DNA from: Streptomyces sp. NBC_01353
GTDB taxonomy: Bacteria; Actinomycetota; Actinomycetes; Streptomycetales; Streptomycetaceae
Direction of reading: 5' to 3'
Assembly (NCBI RefSeq): GCF_036237275.1
Contig: NZ_CP108352.1
Coordinates: 5,952,001 to 6,016,000, forward strand
Length of the DNA: 64,000 nucleotides
Below, in pieces: positions 9,223 to 18,891 of this stretch; the stretch's first letter is position 1, and each line of letters begins with the position of its first letter. A program made the translations under genes and the position numbers. The notes under the pieces are model-generated. The model was given only the letters and a program-made list of their open reading frames with translations. It was not told the origin of the DNA and made no database searches.

Positions 9223-9483
9223 CCCTCGGCCCCTCCTCCGGCGTCCGTTCGGCGTCCTGGCGAGTGAAAGCTTGGTGTCCACCCACCCCCGGACCGACCG
9301 TACGTCACCCCAAGGGCGGTGCGGCACGGTAGCTTTTCCCCCGTCGAACCAGAGGCACCTTTGCCAACCGGCTCCGGTAAATTACATCACGTCACATGCT
9401 GTCCCTTTTGTGGAGTTTTACTCCCGATGCTGTTTACTGAGGCCGCTGGGAAAGGCGAACCTCGTCCCACACTGGAGGTCCCG

Positions 9484-9978
9484 GTGACGACACGTGGAGT
9501 TCTGTACGTTCACTCCGCACCGCGCGCGCTGTGCCCGCACGTCGAATGGGCGGTCGCGGGCGTCCTCGGTGCGAGAGTCCAGCTCGACTGGATCCGCCAG
9601 CCGGCGTCCCCCGGCACCTGGAGAGCCGAGTTCTCCTGGCAGGGCGAGACCGGCACCGCCTCCAAGCTCGCCTCCGCCCTGCGTGGCTGGCAGATGCTCC
9701 GCTTCGAGGTCACCGCGGAACCCTGCCCCACGGCCGAGGGCGAGCGCTACAGCGCCACGCCGGAGCTGGGCATCTTCCACGCCGTCACCGGAATGCACGG
9801 CGACATCCTGATCCCGGAGGACCGCCTCAGGGCCGCACTGGCCCGCTCGGTACGCGGCGAGACGGAACTCGAGGCGGAGATCGCCAAGCTCCTCGGCAAG
9901 CCCTGGGACGACGAGCTGGAGCCGTTCCGGTACGCCGGTGAGGGTGCTCCCGTGCGCTGGTTGCACCAGGTCGTCTAG
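9484..9978 (+). CDS. DUF3145 domain protein
   Basis: A 164-residue protein of the actinobacterial DUF3145 family, beginning MTTRGVLYVHSAPRALCPHV. It starts at GTG after GGAGG. The family is conserved next to the fab cluster in Streptomyces (from memory), but its function is not established. No signal peptide, membrane segment or catalytic motif is evident. Convergent to fabF, with a terminator behind each gene. Confidence 0.85.
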   Translation: MTTRGVLYVHSAPRALCPHVEWAVAGVLGARVQLDWIRQPASPGTWRAEFSWQGETGTASKLASALRGWQMLRFEVTAEPCPTAEGERYSATPELGIFHAVTGMHGDILIPEDRLRAALARSVRGETELEAEIAKLLGKPWDDELEPFRYAGEGAPVRWLHQVV

Positions 9979-9985
9979 ATCCCGG

Positions 9986-10012
9986 CCGGGATCCGCAGCG
10001 TGCGGATCCCGG
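9986..10012 (+). terminator. Terminator after DUF3145 gene
   Basis: A perfect 11-bp stem (arm CCGGGATCCGC) with a 5-nt loop, starting 8 bp after the stop codon. Confidence 0.75.
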
Positions 10013-10317
10013 GTGGGGGTCAGTGATGCAGGGACGTTCGGCGGCCTCGACGGCCGCCGTTCGGCTGTCCGGCGCCGCCTTCGGGGCGGCGGCGGTGCTG
10101 TTCGGAGGCGCACTCGGGTGGGTGCCGGGTGAGGGGGCGCGATGTGGCCGCCGCTGCTCGGGTGCCACGGCCCTGACGGCGGCGGGCGCGGCCGCTCTCG
10201 CGAGGGTGCGCCGCGGGAGCCCGATGCCGGAAGCCGGGCCCGCCCGCGAAGCGGCCGTCGAGGACGCGATTCCCACGGCGGGAGCGCTGTGCCGGACTCC
10301 GTCCGGCGGGTACGGCA
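10013..10317. other. Gene-free stretch between two terminators
   Basis: About 305 bp of GC-rich DNA between the DUF3145 terminator and the fabF terminator. An Ala/Arg-rich open frame on the plus strand runs through it, but it continues through the fabF terminator into antisense fabF and resembles no known protein. I see nothing else supportable. Confidence 0.5.
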
Positions 10318-10347
10318 GAGGCCCACCCCGGTCATGGGGTGGGCCTC
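10318..10347 (-). terminator. fab operon terminator
   Basis: A perfect 12-bp stem (arm GAGGCCCACCCC) with a 6-nt loop, 15 bp beyond the fabF stop codon. Confidence 0.85.
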
Positions 10348-10362
10348 AAGCGTGCGTGCGCG

Positions 10363-11625
10363 TCAGACCGTGCGGAACGCCAGGACCACGTTGTGGCCGC
10401 CGAAGCCGAACGAGTTGTTGATCGCGGCGATCGTGCCCTGCGGCAGCTCGCGGGGCTCGTCGCGGACGATGTCCGCGACGACGTCCGGGTCCAGCTCGTC
10501 GACGTTGATCGTCGGAGGGGCCAGACGGTTGTGGAGCGCCAGGACCGTCGCGACGGTCTCGATGCCGCCCGCGCCGCCCAGGAGGTGACCCGTCATCGAC
10601 TTCGTCGCGGAGATCGCGACGTGGTCCAGGTCGTCGCCCAGCACCTTGCGCAGCGCCTTGATCTCGGCGACGTCGCCCTGCGGCGTCGACGTGGCGTGCG
10701 CGTTGAGGTGGACGACCTCGGAGGGCTTGAGGTCCGTCGAGTCCAGCAGGTTCTGCATCGCCGCGGCGATGCCCCGGCCGGTCGGCTCGGGCTGCGCGAT
10801 GTGGTGGCTGTCGGCCGACAGGCCCTGGCCCAGCACCTCGCAGTAGACGCGGGCGCCACGGGCCTTCGCGTGCTCCTCGGACTCGAGGATCACCACGCCC
10901 GCGCCCTCGCCGAGCACGAAGCCGTCACGGCCCGTGTCGTACGGACGCGAGGCCTTCGTCGGCTCGTCGTTGTTCTTGGACATCGCCATCATGTTGGCGA
11001 AGGCCGCGATCGGCAGCGGGTGGATCGCCGCCTCGGTGCCGCCGGCCACGACCACGTCGGCCCGGCCGGTACGGATCATCTCGACGGCGTAGCCGATCGC
11101 CTCGGCACCCGACGCACACGCGGAGACCGGGGTGTGGACGCCCGCCCGGGCATTCACCTCCAGGCCGACGTTGGCGGAGGGGCTGTTCGGCATGAGCATG
11201 GGCACGGTGTGCGGGGAGACACGGCGAACGCCCTTGTCCTTCAGCACGTCGTACTGGTCGAGCAGAGTCGTGACACCGCCGATGCCGGAGGCGATGACGG
11301 AACCGAGCCGCTCGGGCGCGATGCTCTCGTCCTCACCGGCCGGGGCGGTGTAGCCCGCGTCGGCCCACGCCTCGCGGGCCGCGATCAGCGCGAACTGCGC
11401 CGAGCGGTCCAGCTTGCGGGCGAGCGGGCGGGGCAGAACGTCACCCGGGTCGACCGCGGCGAGCGCCGCGATCTGGACGGGCAGTTCGGCGAATCGTTCG
11501 CCCTCGAGGGGCTTGACGCCGGAGCGTCCCGCGATCAGACCTTCCCAGGTCGATGCGGAGTCGCCACCCAGCGGTGTGGTTGCGCCGATACCGGTGACGA
11601 CCACGGTGCGATTGGTCGAGCTCAC
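10363..11625 (-). CDS. fabF: Beta-ketoacyl-ACP synthase II
   Basis: A 420-residue condensing enzyme that elongates acyl-ACP with malonyl-ACP in type II fatty acid synthesis. The active-site Cys170 lies in VSACASG; the two His lie in NAHATSTPQGD and KSMTGHLLGG; the Gly-rich tail NNSFGFGGHN is intact. The GTG start (SSTNRTVVVTG) fits the family; GGAGAA lies about 10 bases upstream. It is the last gene of fabD-fabH-acpP-fabF, 79 bp after acpP. As primary fatty acid synthase genes these are probably essential, and they sit downstream of fasR. Confidence 0.95.
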   Translation of the reverse strand: MSSTNRTVVVTGIGATTPLGGDSASTWEGLIAGRSGVKPLEGERFAELPVQIAALAAVDPGDVLPRPLARKLDRSAQFALIAAREAWADAGYTAPAGEDESIAPERLGSVIASGIGGVTTLLDQYDVLKDKGVRRVSPHTVPMLMPNSPSANVGLEVNARAGVHTPVSACASGAEAIGYAVEMIRTGRADVVVAGGTEAAIHPLPIAAFANMMAMSKNNDEPTKASRPYDTGRDGFVLGEGAGVVILESEEHAKARGARVYCEVLGQGLSADSHHIAQPEPTGRGIAAAMQNLLDSTDLKPSEVVHLNAHATSTPQGDVAEIKALRKVLGDDLDHVAISATKSMTGHLLGGAGGIETVATVLALHNRLAPPTINVDELDPDVVADIVRDEPRELPQGTIAAINNSFGFGGHNVVLAFRTV

Positions 11626-11704
11626 AGGAATTCTTTCTCCACGTGTGTGATGGTCGAAAAACGGCGCCACCGCCGGGTGGCTGACCGAGTCAGCAGGGGC
11701 CGAA

Positions 11705-11953
11705 TCAGCCCTGGTGCTTCAGGATGTAGGCGGTCGCGTCGCCGACCGTCTTGAGGTTCTTGACGTCCTCGTCCGGGATCTTGACGTCGAAGCGCTCTTC
11801 GGCGGCGACAACGACCTCGACCATGGACAGCGAGTCGACGTCGAGGTCGTCCGTGAAGGACTTCTCGAGCGCGACGTCCTCGGTCGGGATGCCGGCGATC
11901 TCGTTCACGATGTCGGCGAGACCGGCGACGATCTCTTCCTGGGTGGCGGCCAT
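11705..11953 (-). CDS. acpP: Acyl carrier protein
   Basis: An 82-residue carrier protein for fatty acid synthesis. The phosphopantetheine attachment Ser41 lies in the DSL motif (DVDSLSMVE). Length and acidic composition match primary-metabolism ACPs. A strong ribosome site (AAGGAG) precedes the ATG, as expected for an abundant protein. It is third in the fab operon, between fabH and fabF. Confidence 0.96.
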   Translation of the reverse strand: MAATQEEIVAGLADIVNEIAGIPTEDVALEKSFTDDLDVDSLSMVEVVVAAEERFDVKIPDEDVKNLKTVGDATAYILKHQG

Positions 11954-12010
11954 GGTGGCGCTCCTTCTGTGATTTGCTGTGGAAAAGGGCTTCCGGAAGA
12001 TCCGGAGTGC

Positions 12011-13042
12011 CTAGGGGAGAGTAACGACCGTCGCGGCGTAGACGAGACCCGCCCCGAAGCCGATGACGAGCGCGGTGTCGCCGCTCTTCGCCTTCCCGGT
12101 CGCCAGGAGCCGCTCCATAGCGAGCGGGATCGAGGCGGCCGAGGTGTTGCCGGTGGTCTCTACGTCACGGGCGACCGTCACGTGCTCCGGCAGCTTCAGA
12201 GTCTTCACCATCGAGTCGATGATCCGCATGTTCGCTTGGTGCGGGATGAAGACGTCCAGGTCGTCCGCCGTGATTCCGGCGGCGTCCAGCGCCTGCTGGG
12301 CGACCTTCGCCATCTCGAAGACGGCCCAGCGGAAGACCGCCTGACCCTCCTGCGTGATGGCGGGGAACTTGATCTCGCCCTGCTCGTTGAGGGGGAGCTT
12401 CGAGACGTCGCCGCCGTGGAACTCGTTCCACGGCACGGTCTGCTTGATCGTCTCGGACTTGTCGCCCTCCGAACCCCAGACCGAGGGGCCGATGTGCGGC
12501 TCGTCGGAGGGGCCGACCACGACCGCGCCGGCGCCGTCGCCGAACAGGAAGGCCGTCGCGCGGTCCTCCAGGTCCGTCAGGTCGCTCAGTCGCTCGACAC
12601 CGATCACGAGGACGTACTCGGCCGAACCCTCGACGATCATGCCCTTGGCGAGGGTCAGGCCGTAGCCGAAGCCCGCGCAGCCGGCGGAGATGTCGAACGC
12701 GGCCGGCTTGCCGGCGCCGATCTTGTCGGCGATCTCGGTGGCGACGGCCGGGGTCTGCTTGAAGTGCGAGACCGTGGAGACGATCACGGCGCCGATCTGC
12801 TCCGGGTCGATCCCGGCATCCGCGATGGCCTTGCCGGAGGCCTCGACCGACATCGCGGCCACGGTCTCCTCGGCGGAGGCCCAGTGACGGGTGGAGATGC
12901 CGGAGCGCGAGCGGATCCACTCGTCGGACGAGTCGATCTTCTCGAGGATCACCTCGTTCGGCACGACCCGGGTGGGGCGGTAGCCGCCGACACCCATGAT
13001 CCGTGCGTACGGGGCGCCCTTGCTGGGCTTGATCTTCGACAT
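12011..13042 (-). CDS. fabH: Beta-ketoacyl-ACP synthase III
   Basis: A 343-residue initiating synthase condensing a short acyl-CoA with malonyl-ACP. In Streptomyces it uses branched starters and so sets the iso/anteiso fatty acid pattern. The active-site Cys122 lies in SAGCAGFGYG, the His in IPHQANMR and the Asn in GNTSAAS. Length is typical. It lies 17 bp after fabD and 57 bp before acpP. Confidence 0.95.
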   Translation of the reverse strand: MSKIKPSKGAPYARIMGVGGYRPTRVVPNEVILEKIDSSDEWIRSRSGISTRHWASAEETVAAMSVEASGKAIADAGIDPEQIGAVIVSTVSHFKQTPAVATEIADKIGAGKPAAFDISAGCAGFGYGLTLAKGMIVEGSAEYVLVIGVERLSDLTDLEDRATAFLFGDGAGAVVVGPSDEPHIGPSVWGSEGDKSETIKQTVPWNEFHGGDVSKLPLNEQGEIKFPAITQEGQAVFRWAVFEMAKVAQQALDAAGITADDLDVFIPHQANMRIIDSMVKTLKLPEHVTVARDVETTGNTSAASIPLAMERLLATGKAKSGDTALVIGFGAGLVYAATVVTLP

Positions 13043-13059
13043 GCTCTACGGCTCCTTAC

Positions 13060-13983
13060 TCAGGCTGCAGTGTGCTCGGCGACGAGCGTGCGGGCCGCGT
13101 CGAGGTCGTCGGGGGTCTTCAGGGCGACGGTGGGAACACCCGGCAGGGCGCGCTTGGCGAGACCGGTCAGGGTGCCGCCGGGGCACACCTCGATCAGTGC
13201 GGTCGCGCCCAGGGCCTTGAAGGTCTCCATGCACAGGTCCCAGCGGACCGGGTTGGCGACCTGGCCGACCAGGCGCGCGATGACCTCCGCGCCTTCGGTG
13301 ACGACCTGGCCGTCCTTGTTGGAGACGTAGCGCACCGTCGGGGCGGCCACGGTCAGCTCCTTCGCGGCGGCCTCGAGCTTCGCCACCGCGGGCGCCATGT
13401 GGAGCGTGTGGAACGCGCCGGCGACCTTCAGCGGGACGACCCTGCGGACACCCTCGGGCTTGTCCGCCTCCAGGGCGGCCAGCTGCTCCAGGGTGCCGGC
13501 GGCCACGATCTGGCCGGCGCCGTTGACGTTCGCCGGGGTCAGACCGAGCTTCTCGAGGTGCGGAACCGTCACCTCGGGGTCGCCGCCGAGCAGCGCGGAC
13601 ATGCCGGTCTCGGTGATCGCGGCGGCCTCGGCCATCGCCAGACCACGCGTGCGTACGAGACGCAGGGCGGCGGTGTCGTCGAGGACGCCGGCGAACGCGG
13701 CGGCGGTGATCTCACCGACGCTGTGGCCGGCGACGGCGCCGGGGGTCACGTCGCCGAGCGCGGCGGCGGACAGCAGTCCGGCGGCCACGAGCAGCGGCTG
13801 GGCCACGGCGGTGTCACGGATCTCGTCCGCGTCCGCCTTCGTGCCGTAGTGGGCGAGGTCGAGCCCGATGGCCTCGGACCAGGCCGCGAGGCGGTCGGCG
13901 GCACCGGGGAGTTCGAGCCAGGGAGTCAGGAAGCCGGGCGTCTGGGCGCCTTGGCCGGGAGCGACGAGTACGAGCACCCTCAC
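13060..13983 (-). CDS. fabD: Malonyl-CoA:ACP transacylase
   Basis: A 307-residue transacylase that loads malonate onto ACP. The nucleophile Ser88 lies in AGHSVGE, the oxyanion-region motif APGQGAQ is at 8-14, and the catalytic His lies in GAFHTLHM. GTG start. First gene of the fab operon. Its promoter must lie in the 83-bp gap to fasR, where FasR binding is expected from S. coelicolor work. Confidence 0.95.
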   Translation of the reverse strand: MRVLVLVAPGQGAQTPGFLTPWLELPGAADRLAAWSEAIGLDLAHYGTKADADEIRDTAVAQPLLVAAGLLSAAALGDVTPGAVAGHSVGEITAAAFAGVLDDTAALRLVRTRGLAMAEAAAITETGMSALLGGDPEVTVPHLEKLGLTPANVNGAGQIVAAGTLEQLAALEADKPEGVRRVVPLKVAGAFHTLHMAPAVAKLEAAAKELTVAAPTVRYVSNKDGQVVTEGAEVIARLVGQVANPVRWDLCMETFKALGATALIEVCPGGTLTGLAKRALPGVPTVALKTPDDLDAARTLVAEHTAA

Positions 13984-14066
13984 ACTCTCTCTTGGGGACG
14001 GCTCTCGGCGCCCGTGGGGACTAGGACGAAGAACCGTCAGGGGAATTGTTGGTGTTCGACAAAAGT

Positions 14067-15248
14067 CTAGGACTGCGAATCTCCGTCGGCCAAGCGCCCC
14101 AGGATCAGGGCGATCCGCAGCGTGAAGGCTGAGCGAACATCGGAGGGTGACCAGCCGGTGACGTCTGTCACACGTCGAAGCCGGTAGCGCACGGTGTTCG
14201 GGTGGACGAAGAGCATCCGCGCCGCGCCTTCCAGGCTGCTCGCCTGTTCCAGGTAGACACTCAGAGTTTCCAGAAGCGCCGAGCCGGCTTCTTCCAGTGG
14301 TCTGTAGATCTCCTCCACCAGCTGCTCGCGGGCCGAGGGGTCGGAGGCGATGGCGCGCTCAGGCAGCAGATCGTCCGCGAGGACCGGGCGCGGGGCGTCC
14401 TGCCAGGCCGAGCACGCCTTGAGCCCGGCGGCGGCGGCCTGCGCGGAGCGGGTCGCGGCGAGCAGGTCGGGGACGACCGGGCCGGCGACGACCGGTCCGG
14501 CGGCGTACGGCCCGATCAGGGCCTTCGCCACGGCGAGCGGGTTGTCGTTGCCGCCGGCGATGACGACGAGCCGGTCGCCGAGGACACCGGTGAGGACCTG
14601 CAGCTTGGCGTGCCGGGCGGCGCGGCGGATCGCCTCGACGGTCAGCTCGCTGTCGCCGTCGGGGGCGGTGCCGAGCACGACGCAGACGTGGTCGGGGGAG
14701 TTCCAGCCCAGGGCGGCGGCCCGGGAGACGGCGCCCTCGTCGGCCTCGCCGGAGAGGACCGCGTTGACGACGAGCGACTCCAGACGGGCGTCCCAGGCGC
14801 CGCGGGCCTCGGCGGCCTGGGCGTAGACCTGGGCGGTCGCGAAGGCGATCTCGCGGGCGTAGACGAGGAGCGCCTCGCGAAGGATGGACTCGTCGCCGGG
14901 GGCGGCGACCTCCTCGATCGCCGTCTCCATGACCTCGATGGTGGTGCGGACCATCTCGACGGTCTGACGCAGGGTGATCGCGCGGGTCAGCTCGCGGGGC
15001 GCGGTGCCGAAGACGTCGGTGGAGATGGCCTGCGGGGTCTCCGGGTGACGGAACCACTCGGTGAACGCGGCGATACCGGCCTGGGCGACCAGACCGATCC
15101 ACGACCGGTTCTCGGGCGGCATCGCCCGGTACCACGGCAGCGTCTCGTCCATACGGGCAATGGCGTTGGCGGCGAGCCGCCCGGAGGACTGTTCGAGGCG
15201 CTTCAGGGTCGCGGAGTGCGGATGGGAGGCGTTCGTCGGTTCAGACAC
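14067..15248 (-). CDS. fasR: PucR/CdaR-type regulator of fatty acid synthesis (FasR)
   Basis: A 393-residue regulator. The middle part resembles the GGDEF-like CdaR domain, and the C-terminus has the PucR helix-turn-helix with the signature FVHPNTVRYRLRRV. In S. coelicolor the orthologue upstream of fabD binds the fab promoter and activates it; the same position and orientation here support that role. GTG start. The 218 bp upstream contain only a weak G/C hairpin. Confidence 0.88.
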   Translation of the reverse strand: MSEPTNASHPHSATLKRLEQSSGRLAANAIARMDETLPWYRAMPPENRSWIGLVAQAGIAAFTEWFRHPETPQAISTDVFGTAPRELTRAITLRQTVEMVRTTIEVMETAIEEVAAPGDESILREALLVYAREIAFATAQVYAQAAEARGAWDARLESLVVNAVLSGEADEGAVSRAAALGWNSPDHVCVVLGTAPDGDSELTVEAIRRAARHAKLQVLTGVLGDRLVVIAGGNDNPLAVAKALIGPYAAGPVVAGPVVPDLLAATRSAQAAAAGLKACSAWQDAPRPVLADDLLPERAIASDPSAREQLVEEIYRPLEEAGSALLETLSVYLEQASSLEGAARMLFVHPNTVRYRLRRVTDVTGWSPSDVRSAFTLRIALILGRLADGDSQS

Positions 15249-15466
15249 GGACTAAGGGTGCCTCATCGGGCGACGGATATGTGGCCTGGGGGTGTTGTGG
15301 GCAATCGTTCCGCAGGGCTGGGGGCATCCCCTGACGGAAGTCTGGGGGAGGGTGGGCACACCCCCACCCACCGGCCGCCACCGCACGCGCAGCGTGCACG
15401 GGGCGCCCGGGACCGGGAACAGCACCGGGGCGGTGGCTCGGGTCGGCTAGGCCGTACCGTGGCACC

Positions 15467-16126
15467 GTGATTCGTATCCAGCGCGCTGGGGAGCGCTACC
15501 CCGGTGGCGACCCCGCGGCCGGGATCGAGACCCGCCACGCCCTCTCCTTCGGCGCGCACTACGACCCCGACAACCTCCGCTTCGGCGCGATCCTCGCCTG
15601 CAACGAGGAGCGGCTCGCTCCCGGCGCCGGGTTCGACGAGCATCCGCACAGCCACACCGAGATCGTCACCTGGGTCGTCGAGGGCGAGCTGACCCACCGC
15701 GACTCGACCGGTCACACGACCGTCGTCCGCCCCGGGGACGTCCAGCGGCTCAGTTCGGCGGCGGGCGTGCGGCACGAGGAGCGCAACGACGGCGACGTGC
15801 CGCTGGTCTTCGTGCAGATGTGGCTCGCGCCGTTGGAACCGGGCGGCGACCCCTCGTACGAGATCGTGCGCGGCATCGCCGACTCCACCCCGTACGCGCT
15901 CCCGGAGGCGGCCTCGATGCTGCACGTCCGCCGCCTGGAGTCCGGCGAACGCACCGCCGTCCCGGACACGGACTTCGTCTACGCCCACGTGGCGCGCGGC
16001 ACGGTCCGCCTGGCCGGCGAGGAACTGGCCCCCGGCGACGCGGCCCGCATCACCGCCGCGCGAGACCTGGCGGTCATGGCCACGTCGGACGCGGAACTCC
16101 TCCTCTGGGAGATGCGCACCGCCTGA
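15467..16126 (+). CDS. Pirin family bicupin protein
   Basis: A 219-residue protein of the pirin/YhhW family. The N-terminal cupin carries the metal ligands in DEHPHSHTEIVT and a later Glu/His in AAGVRHEERN. YhhW-type members oxidise quercetin in vitro; the physiological role here is unknown. The GTG start has no ribosome site, and a -10-like TACCGT lies about 8 bp upstream, so translation may be leaderless. Convergent with the L,D-transpeptidase gene. Confidence 0.88.
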   Translation: MIRIQRAGERYPGGDPAAGIETRHALSFGAHYDPDNLRFGAILACNEERLAPGAGFDEHPHSHTEIVTWVVEGELTHRDSTGHTTVVRPGDVQRLSSAAGVRHEERNDGDVPLVFVQMWLAPLEPGGDPSYEIVRGIADSTPYALPEAASMLHVRRLESGERTAVPDTDFVYAHVARGTVRLAGEELAPGDAARITAARDLAVMATSDAELLLWEMRTA

Positions 16127-16147
16127 GCGTCCGCGACGCGGGCGCCC

Positions 16148-16183
16148 GGGCGGGCGTGCCTCCACGCCCCGGCACGCCTGCCC
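16148..16183. terminator. Terminator between pirin and L,D-transpeptidase genes
   Basis: A 13-bp stem with one G-T pair (arm GGGCGGGCGTGCC) and a 10-nt loop between convergent genes. Confidence 0.65.
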
Positions 16184-16325
16184 GCCCGCACCAGACACGG
16201 CGGGGCCGTTGGGCGCGGCCGGCTCCGGCGCGGAGGCGCCGCGCCGGAGCCAGCCGCGGGGCGCGCCCCCGGACACCGCACGCCCCACGCACCCGGCGCC
16301 CACCCCGCCCCGATTCCCCGCCGTG

Positions 16326-17522
16326 TCAGCGGCCCACCGCGCTCTTCGCGCGCCACCCCTCCCAGCTCACGTTCCACGCCCCGTAGCCGTTCCCCTCCGC
16401 CACTGTGCCCTTCGTGTCCGCGCCGCGGATTTCGAAGGGGTCGCCCGGGCGGACCTGGGCGTAGAACCATGCCGCGTCGGCGTCGCTCATGCCGATGCAG
16501 CCGGAGCTGCGGTTCGCGCGGCCGAAGTGCTTCGCGTTCCACGGCGCCGCGTGGGCGTACATGCCCGACCAGGTCAGCCGCATCGAGTGGTCGACCATCT
16601 TGTCGTAGGCGTCGCCGAGCCCGACCGTCTCCGAGTTCATGTTGATCGTGCCCTCCTTCGCCATCAGCACCGCCGTCCCCCGCCACGACCGCTTGTCGCC
16701 GCCGGGCGTCCCGCCCGACACAGGGATCGTGCGCACCTCTCGCCCGTCCCTCTCCAACACCAGCTTCTTGCGGTCCAGGTCGACTTTCACCACCTGCGCC
16801 CCGCCCCCGACCGTGAAGCCGGTGCGGTAGTCCCGTACGAACCAGCCCCCGCCCGAGTCCGTCCCGTTGAGCGTCGCGTCCAGCGTGACCTTCGTACCCG
16901 GCTTCCAGTACTCCCGCGGCCGCCAGTCCACCCGGTCCTTGCCCGACCAGTCCGTCAGCCAGCCCCAGGATCCGATCGTGCCGTTCGACGTCGTCACCTT
17001 GAGCTGCTTCTCCACGTCCGCCTTGTTGGTCACCGGCCGGTCGAAGACGATCGAGAGCGGCTGCCCGATCCCGACCGTGGTGTTCTTTCCGGGCGCCAGC
17101 GTCAGCTTGTTGACCAGCGAGGCCTTCGCCGTCGAGAACGTCGACCGGGTCGTCGTCTCCTTGCCCCCGGCCGTACGGGCCGTCGCATCCACCCGGTACG
17201 ACGTGCCCGGCGCCGCCTTGCGGTCCGAGACCCACGACGCCCCGCCCGCCGCGGTACGGCCCGCCAGCACACCGCCGTCCGTGTCCACGACCCTCACCGT
17301 CGTCAAGGTGCCGCCGGTGGCCGTCACGGTCACCGTCCGGCCGGCCGCCGGAGTCACCACGGTCACCTTCGCCGGCACGTCCTGGGCATCCGGAGCCTTC
17401 GTCCCGTCCGTCGCGCGGGGCGCACCCACCGCCCCCGCCGAACAGGCGGCGAGCGAGCCGCAGAGCGCAAGGGCCGCCAGCGCCGGGCGTATTCGGGTGC
17501 GGGCACGGGTGCGTACGGACAT
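16326..17522 (-). CDS. L,D-transpeptidase lipoprotein with Ig-like domains
   Basis: A 398-residue cell-wall enzyme forming 3-3 peptidoglycan cross-links outside the membrane. The signal peptide ends in the lipobox LAAC. Two Ig-like domains follow, as in mycobacterial LdtMt2, then the YkuD catalytic domain. The catalytic Cys lies in SSGCIGMSD, with an upstream His in MYAHAAPW. The usual motif is SHGC; the His before Gly is Ser here. GGAGG lies upstream of adjacent GTG and ATG codons; I use the ATG. Divergent from femX, another cell-wall gene. Confidence 0.92.
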   Translation of the reverse strand: MSVRTRARTRIRPALAALALCGSLAACSAGAVGAPRATDGTKAPDAQDVPAKVTVVTPAAGRTVTVTATGGTLTTVRVVDTDGGVLAGRTAAGGASWVSDRKAAPGTSYRVDATARTAGGKETTTRSTFSTAKASLVNKLTLAPGKNTTVGIGQPLSIVFDRPVTNKADVEKQLKVTTSNGTIGSWGWLTDWSGKDRVDWRPREYWKPGTKVTLDATLNGTDSGGGWFVRDYRTGFTVGGGAQVVKVDLDRKKLVLERDGREVRTIPVSGGTPGGDKRSWRGTAVLMAKEGTINMNSETVGLGDAYDKMVDHSMRLTWSGMYAHAAPWNAKHFGRANRSSGCIGMSDADAAWFYAQVRPGDPFEIRGADTKGTVAEGNGYGAWNVSWEGWRAKSAVGR

Positions 17523-17712
17523 CACGGAAGCCTCCGGAAAAGATGTGGGATGCCCGGACTGTAGGCCGCCGAAAGCACGCGGAACGCTTTGTGACAAGGG
17601 CTGCCGAGAAACGGTCATCGTCCGGTCACACGCGACGCGCGGCACGGTCAAGGACGGCTGTGAGCATCCTGTGCGCCCCACGACCGAGGGGCGGAACAAG
17701 GAGGCTCACGTT

Positions 17713-18891
17713 GTGTCAGCCCTGCTCGTGACGGCCGCACCCCCGCAGACCACCCGGCTGGAGCCCGTCACCCCCCAGGCGTACCGGACCTTCCTCGCGA
17801 CGGCGGGCGCGGGGCACGGACCCAGCTTCCTCCAACTGCCCTCCTGGGCGGACGTCAAGGACGGCTGGCGTCCCCGATTCCTCGGCTGGGGACCGGGAGA
17901 CGGCACGCTCACCGGCGTCGCCCTCGTCCTGCTGCGCCCGTTCCCCGGGACCCGTAAGTACTTCGCCTACCTCCCCGAAGGACCCGTCGCCGACTGGTCC
18001 GACCCCGACATGGACGGCTGGCTCACCCCGCTGCTCCAGCATCTGCGGGCCGCCGGCGCCTTCGCCGTACGCATCGGGCCCTCGCCCGCCTTCCGCAGCT
18101 GGAACGCCCGCACCCTCAAGGCGCACACCGGGCCCGGCCGCCGTCTCGCCGACGTCCTCGCCGACGAGGTCGACCCGCTCGGCACCGCCGTCGCCGAACG
18201 GCTCCGCTCCCGCGGCTGGCGCCGCTGCGGCGGCGACTCCACCAGCGACTCCGACGGCGCCGACGCCCAGCCCCGGCACGTCTACCGGGTCCCGCTCGCC
18301 GGCCGCACCACGGACGACCTCTGGAACGGCCTCAACCAGGAGTGGCGGCGCAACGTCCGCAAGGCCCGTAGGTCCGGCGTCGAGATCGTCGTCGGCTCGG
18401 CCGCCGACCTGCCCGAGTTCTACCGGCTCCTGGGGATCACCGAACAGCGTGACGGCTTCCGGCTCGGCCGCTCCCTCGCCTACTACGAGCGGCAGTACGC
18501 GGTCCTCAACGCCGAGGAACCCGGCCGGATGAGGCTCTACCTCGCCCGTCACGAGGGCGAGATCCTCGCCGCCCACACGATGATCACGGTGGGGCGGCGG
18601 GTCTGGTACCAGACCGGCGCCTCCGCCGACCACCGCCGCGAGGTCCGCCCCTCCAACGCCCTGCAGTGGCGGATGATGCTCGACGCCCACGCCGCCGGGG
18701 CCGACGTCTACGACATGCGCGGGATACCCTCCACCCTTGACCCGGACGACCGCGCCCACGGTCTGCTGCGCTGGAAGCTCGGCACGGGCGGGCAGGCCGT
18801 CGAGACGCTGGGGGAGTGGGAGACACCGTTGGGCGGCACGACGAACCATGCGCTGTACCGGGCGTTCCAGGCGTATCTGGCCCGCCGATGA
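17713..18891 (+). CDS. FemABX-type peptidyltransferase
   Basis: A 392-residue member of the Fem family with two GNAT-like halves. These use aminoacyl-tRNA to add amino acids to the lipid II stem peptide; in Streptomyces FemX adds the bridge Gly. Diagnostic parts are the central Arg/Lys-rich stretch (EWRRNVRKARRSG) and C-terminal YDMRGIP with KLGTGG. GTG start with AAGGAGG about 10 bases upstream. Its stop overlaps the murJ-type start by 4 bp, so lipid II modification and flippase genes are translationally coupled. Confidence 0.88.
   Translation: MSALLVTAAPPQTTRLEPVTPQAYRTFLATAGAGHGPSFLQLPSWADVKDGWRPRFLGWGPGDGTLTGVALVLLRPFPGTRKYFAYLPEGPVADWSDPDMDGWLTPLLQHLRAAGAFAVRIGPSPAFRSWNARTLKAHTGPGRRLADVLADEVDPLGTAVAERLRSRGWRRCGGDSTSDSDGADAQPRHVYRVPLAGRTTDDLWNGLNQEWRRNVRKARRSGVEIVVGSAADLPEFYRLLGITEQRDGFRLGRSLAYYERQYAVLNAEEPGRMRLYLARHEGEILAAHTMITVGRRVWYQTGASADHRREVRPSNALQWRMMLDAHAAGADVYDMRGIPSTLDPDDRAHGLLRWKLGTGGQAVETLGEWETPLGGTTNHALYRAFQAYLARR

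Noticed and set aside
10023..10421. Open frame on the plus strand between DUF3145 and fabF
   Set aside because: Runs through the fabF terminator into antisense fabF, is Ala/Arg/Gly-rich without family features, and lacks a ribosome site.
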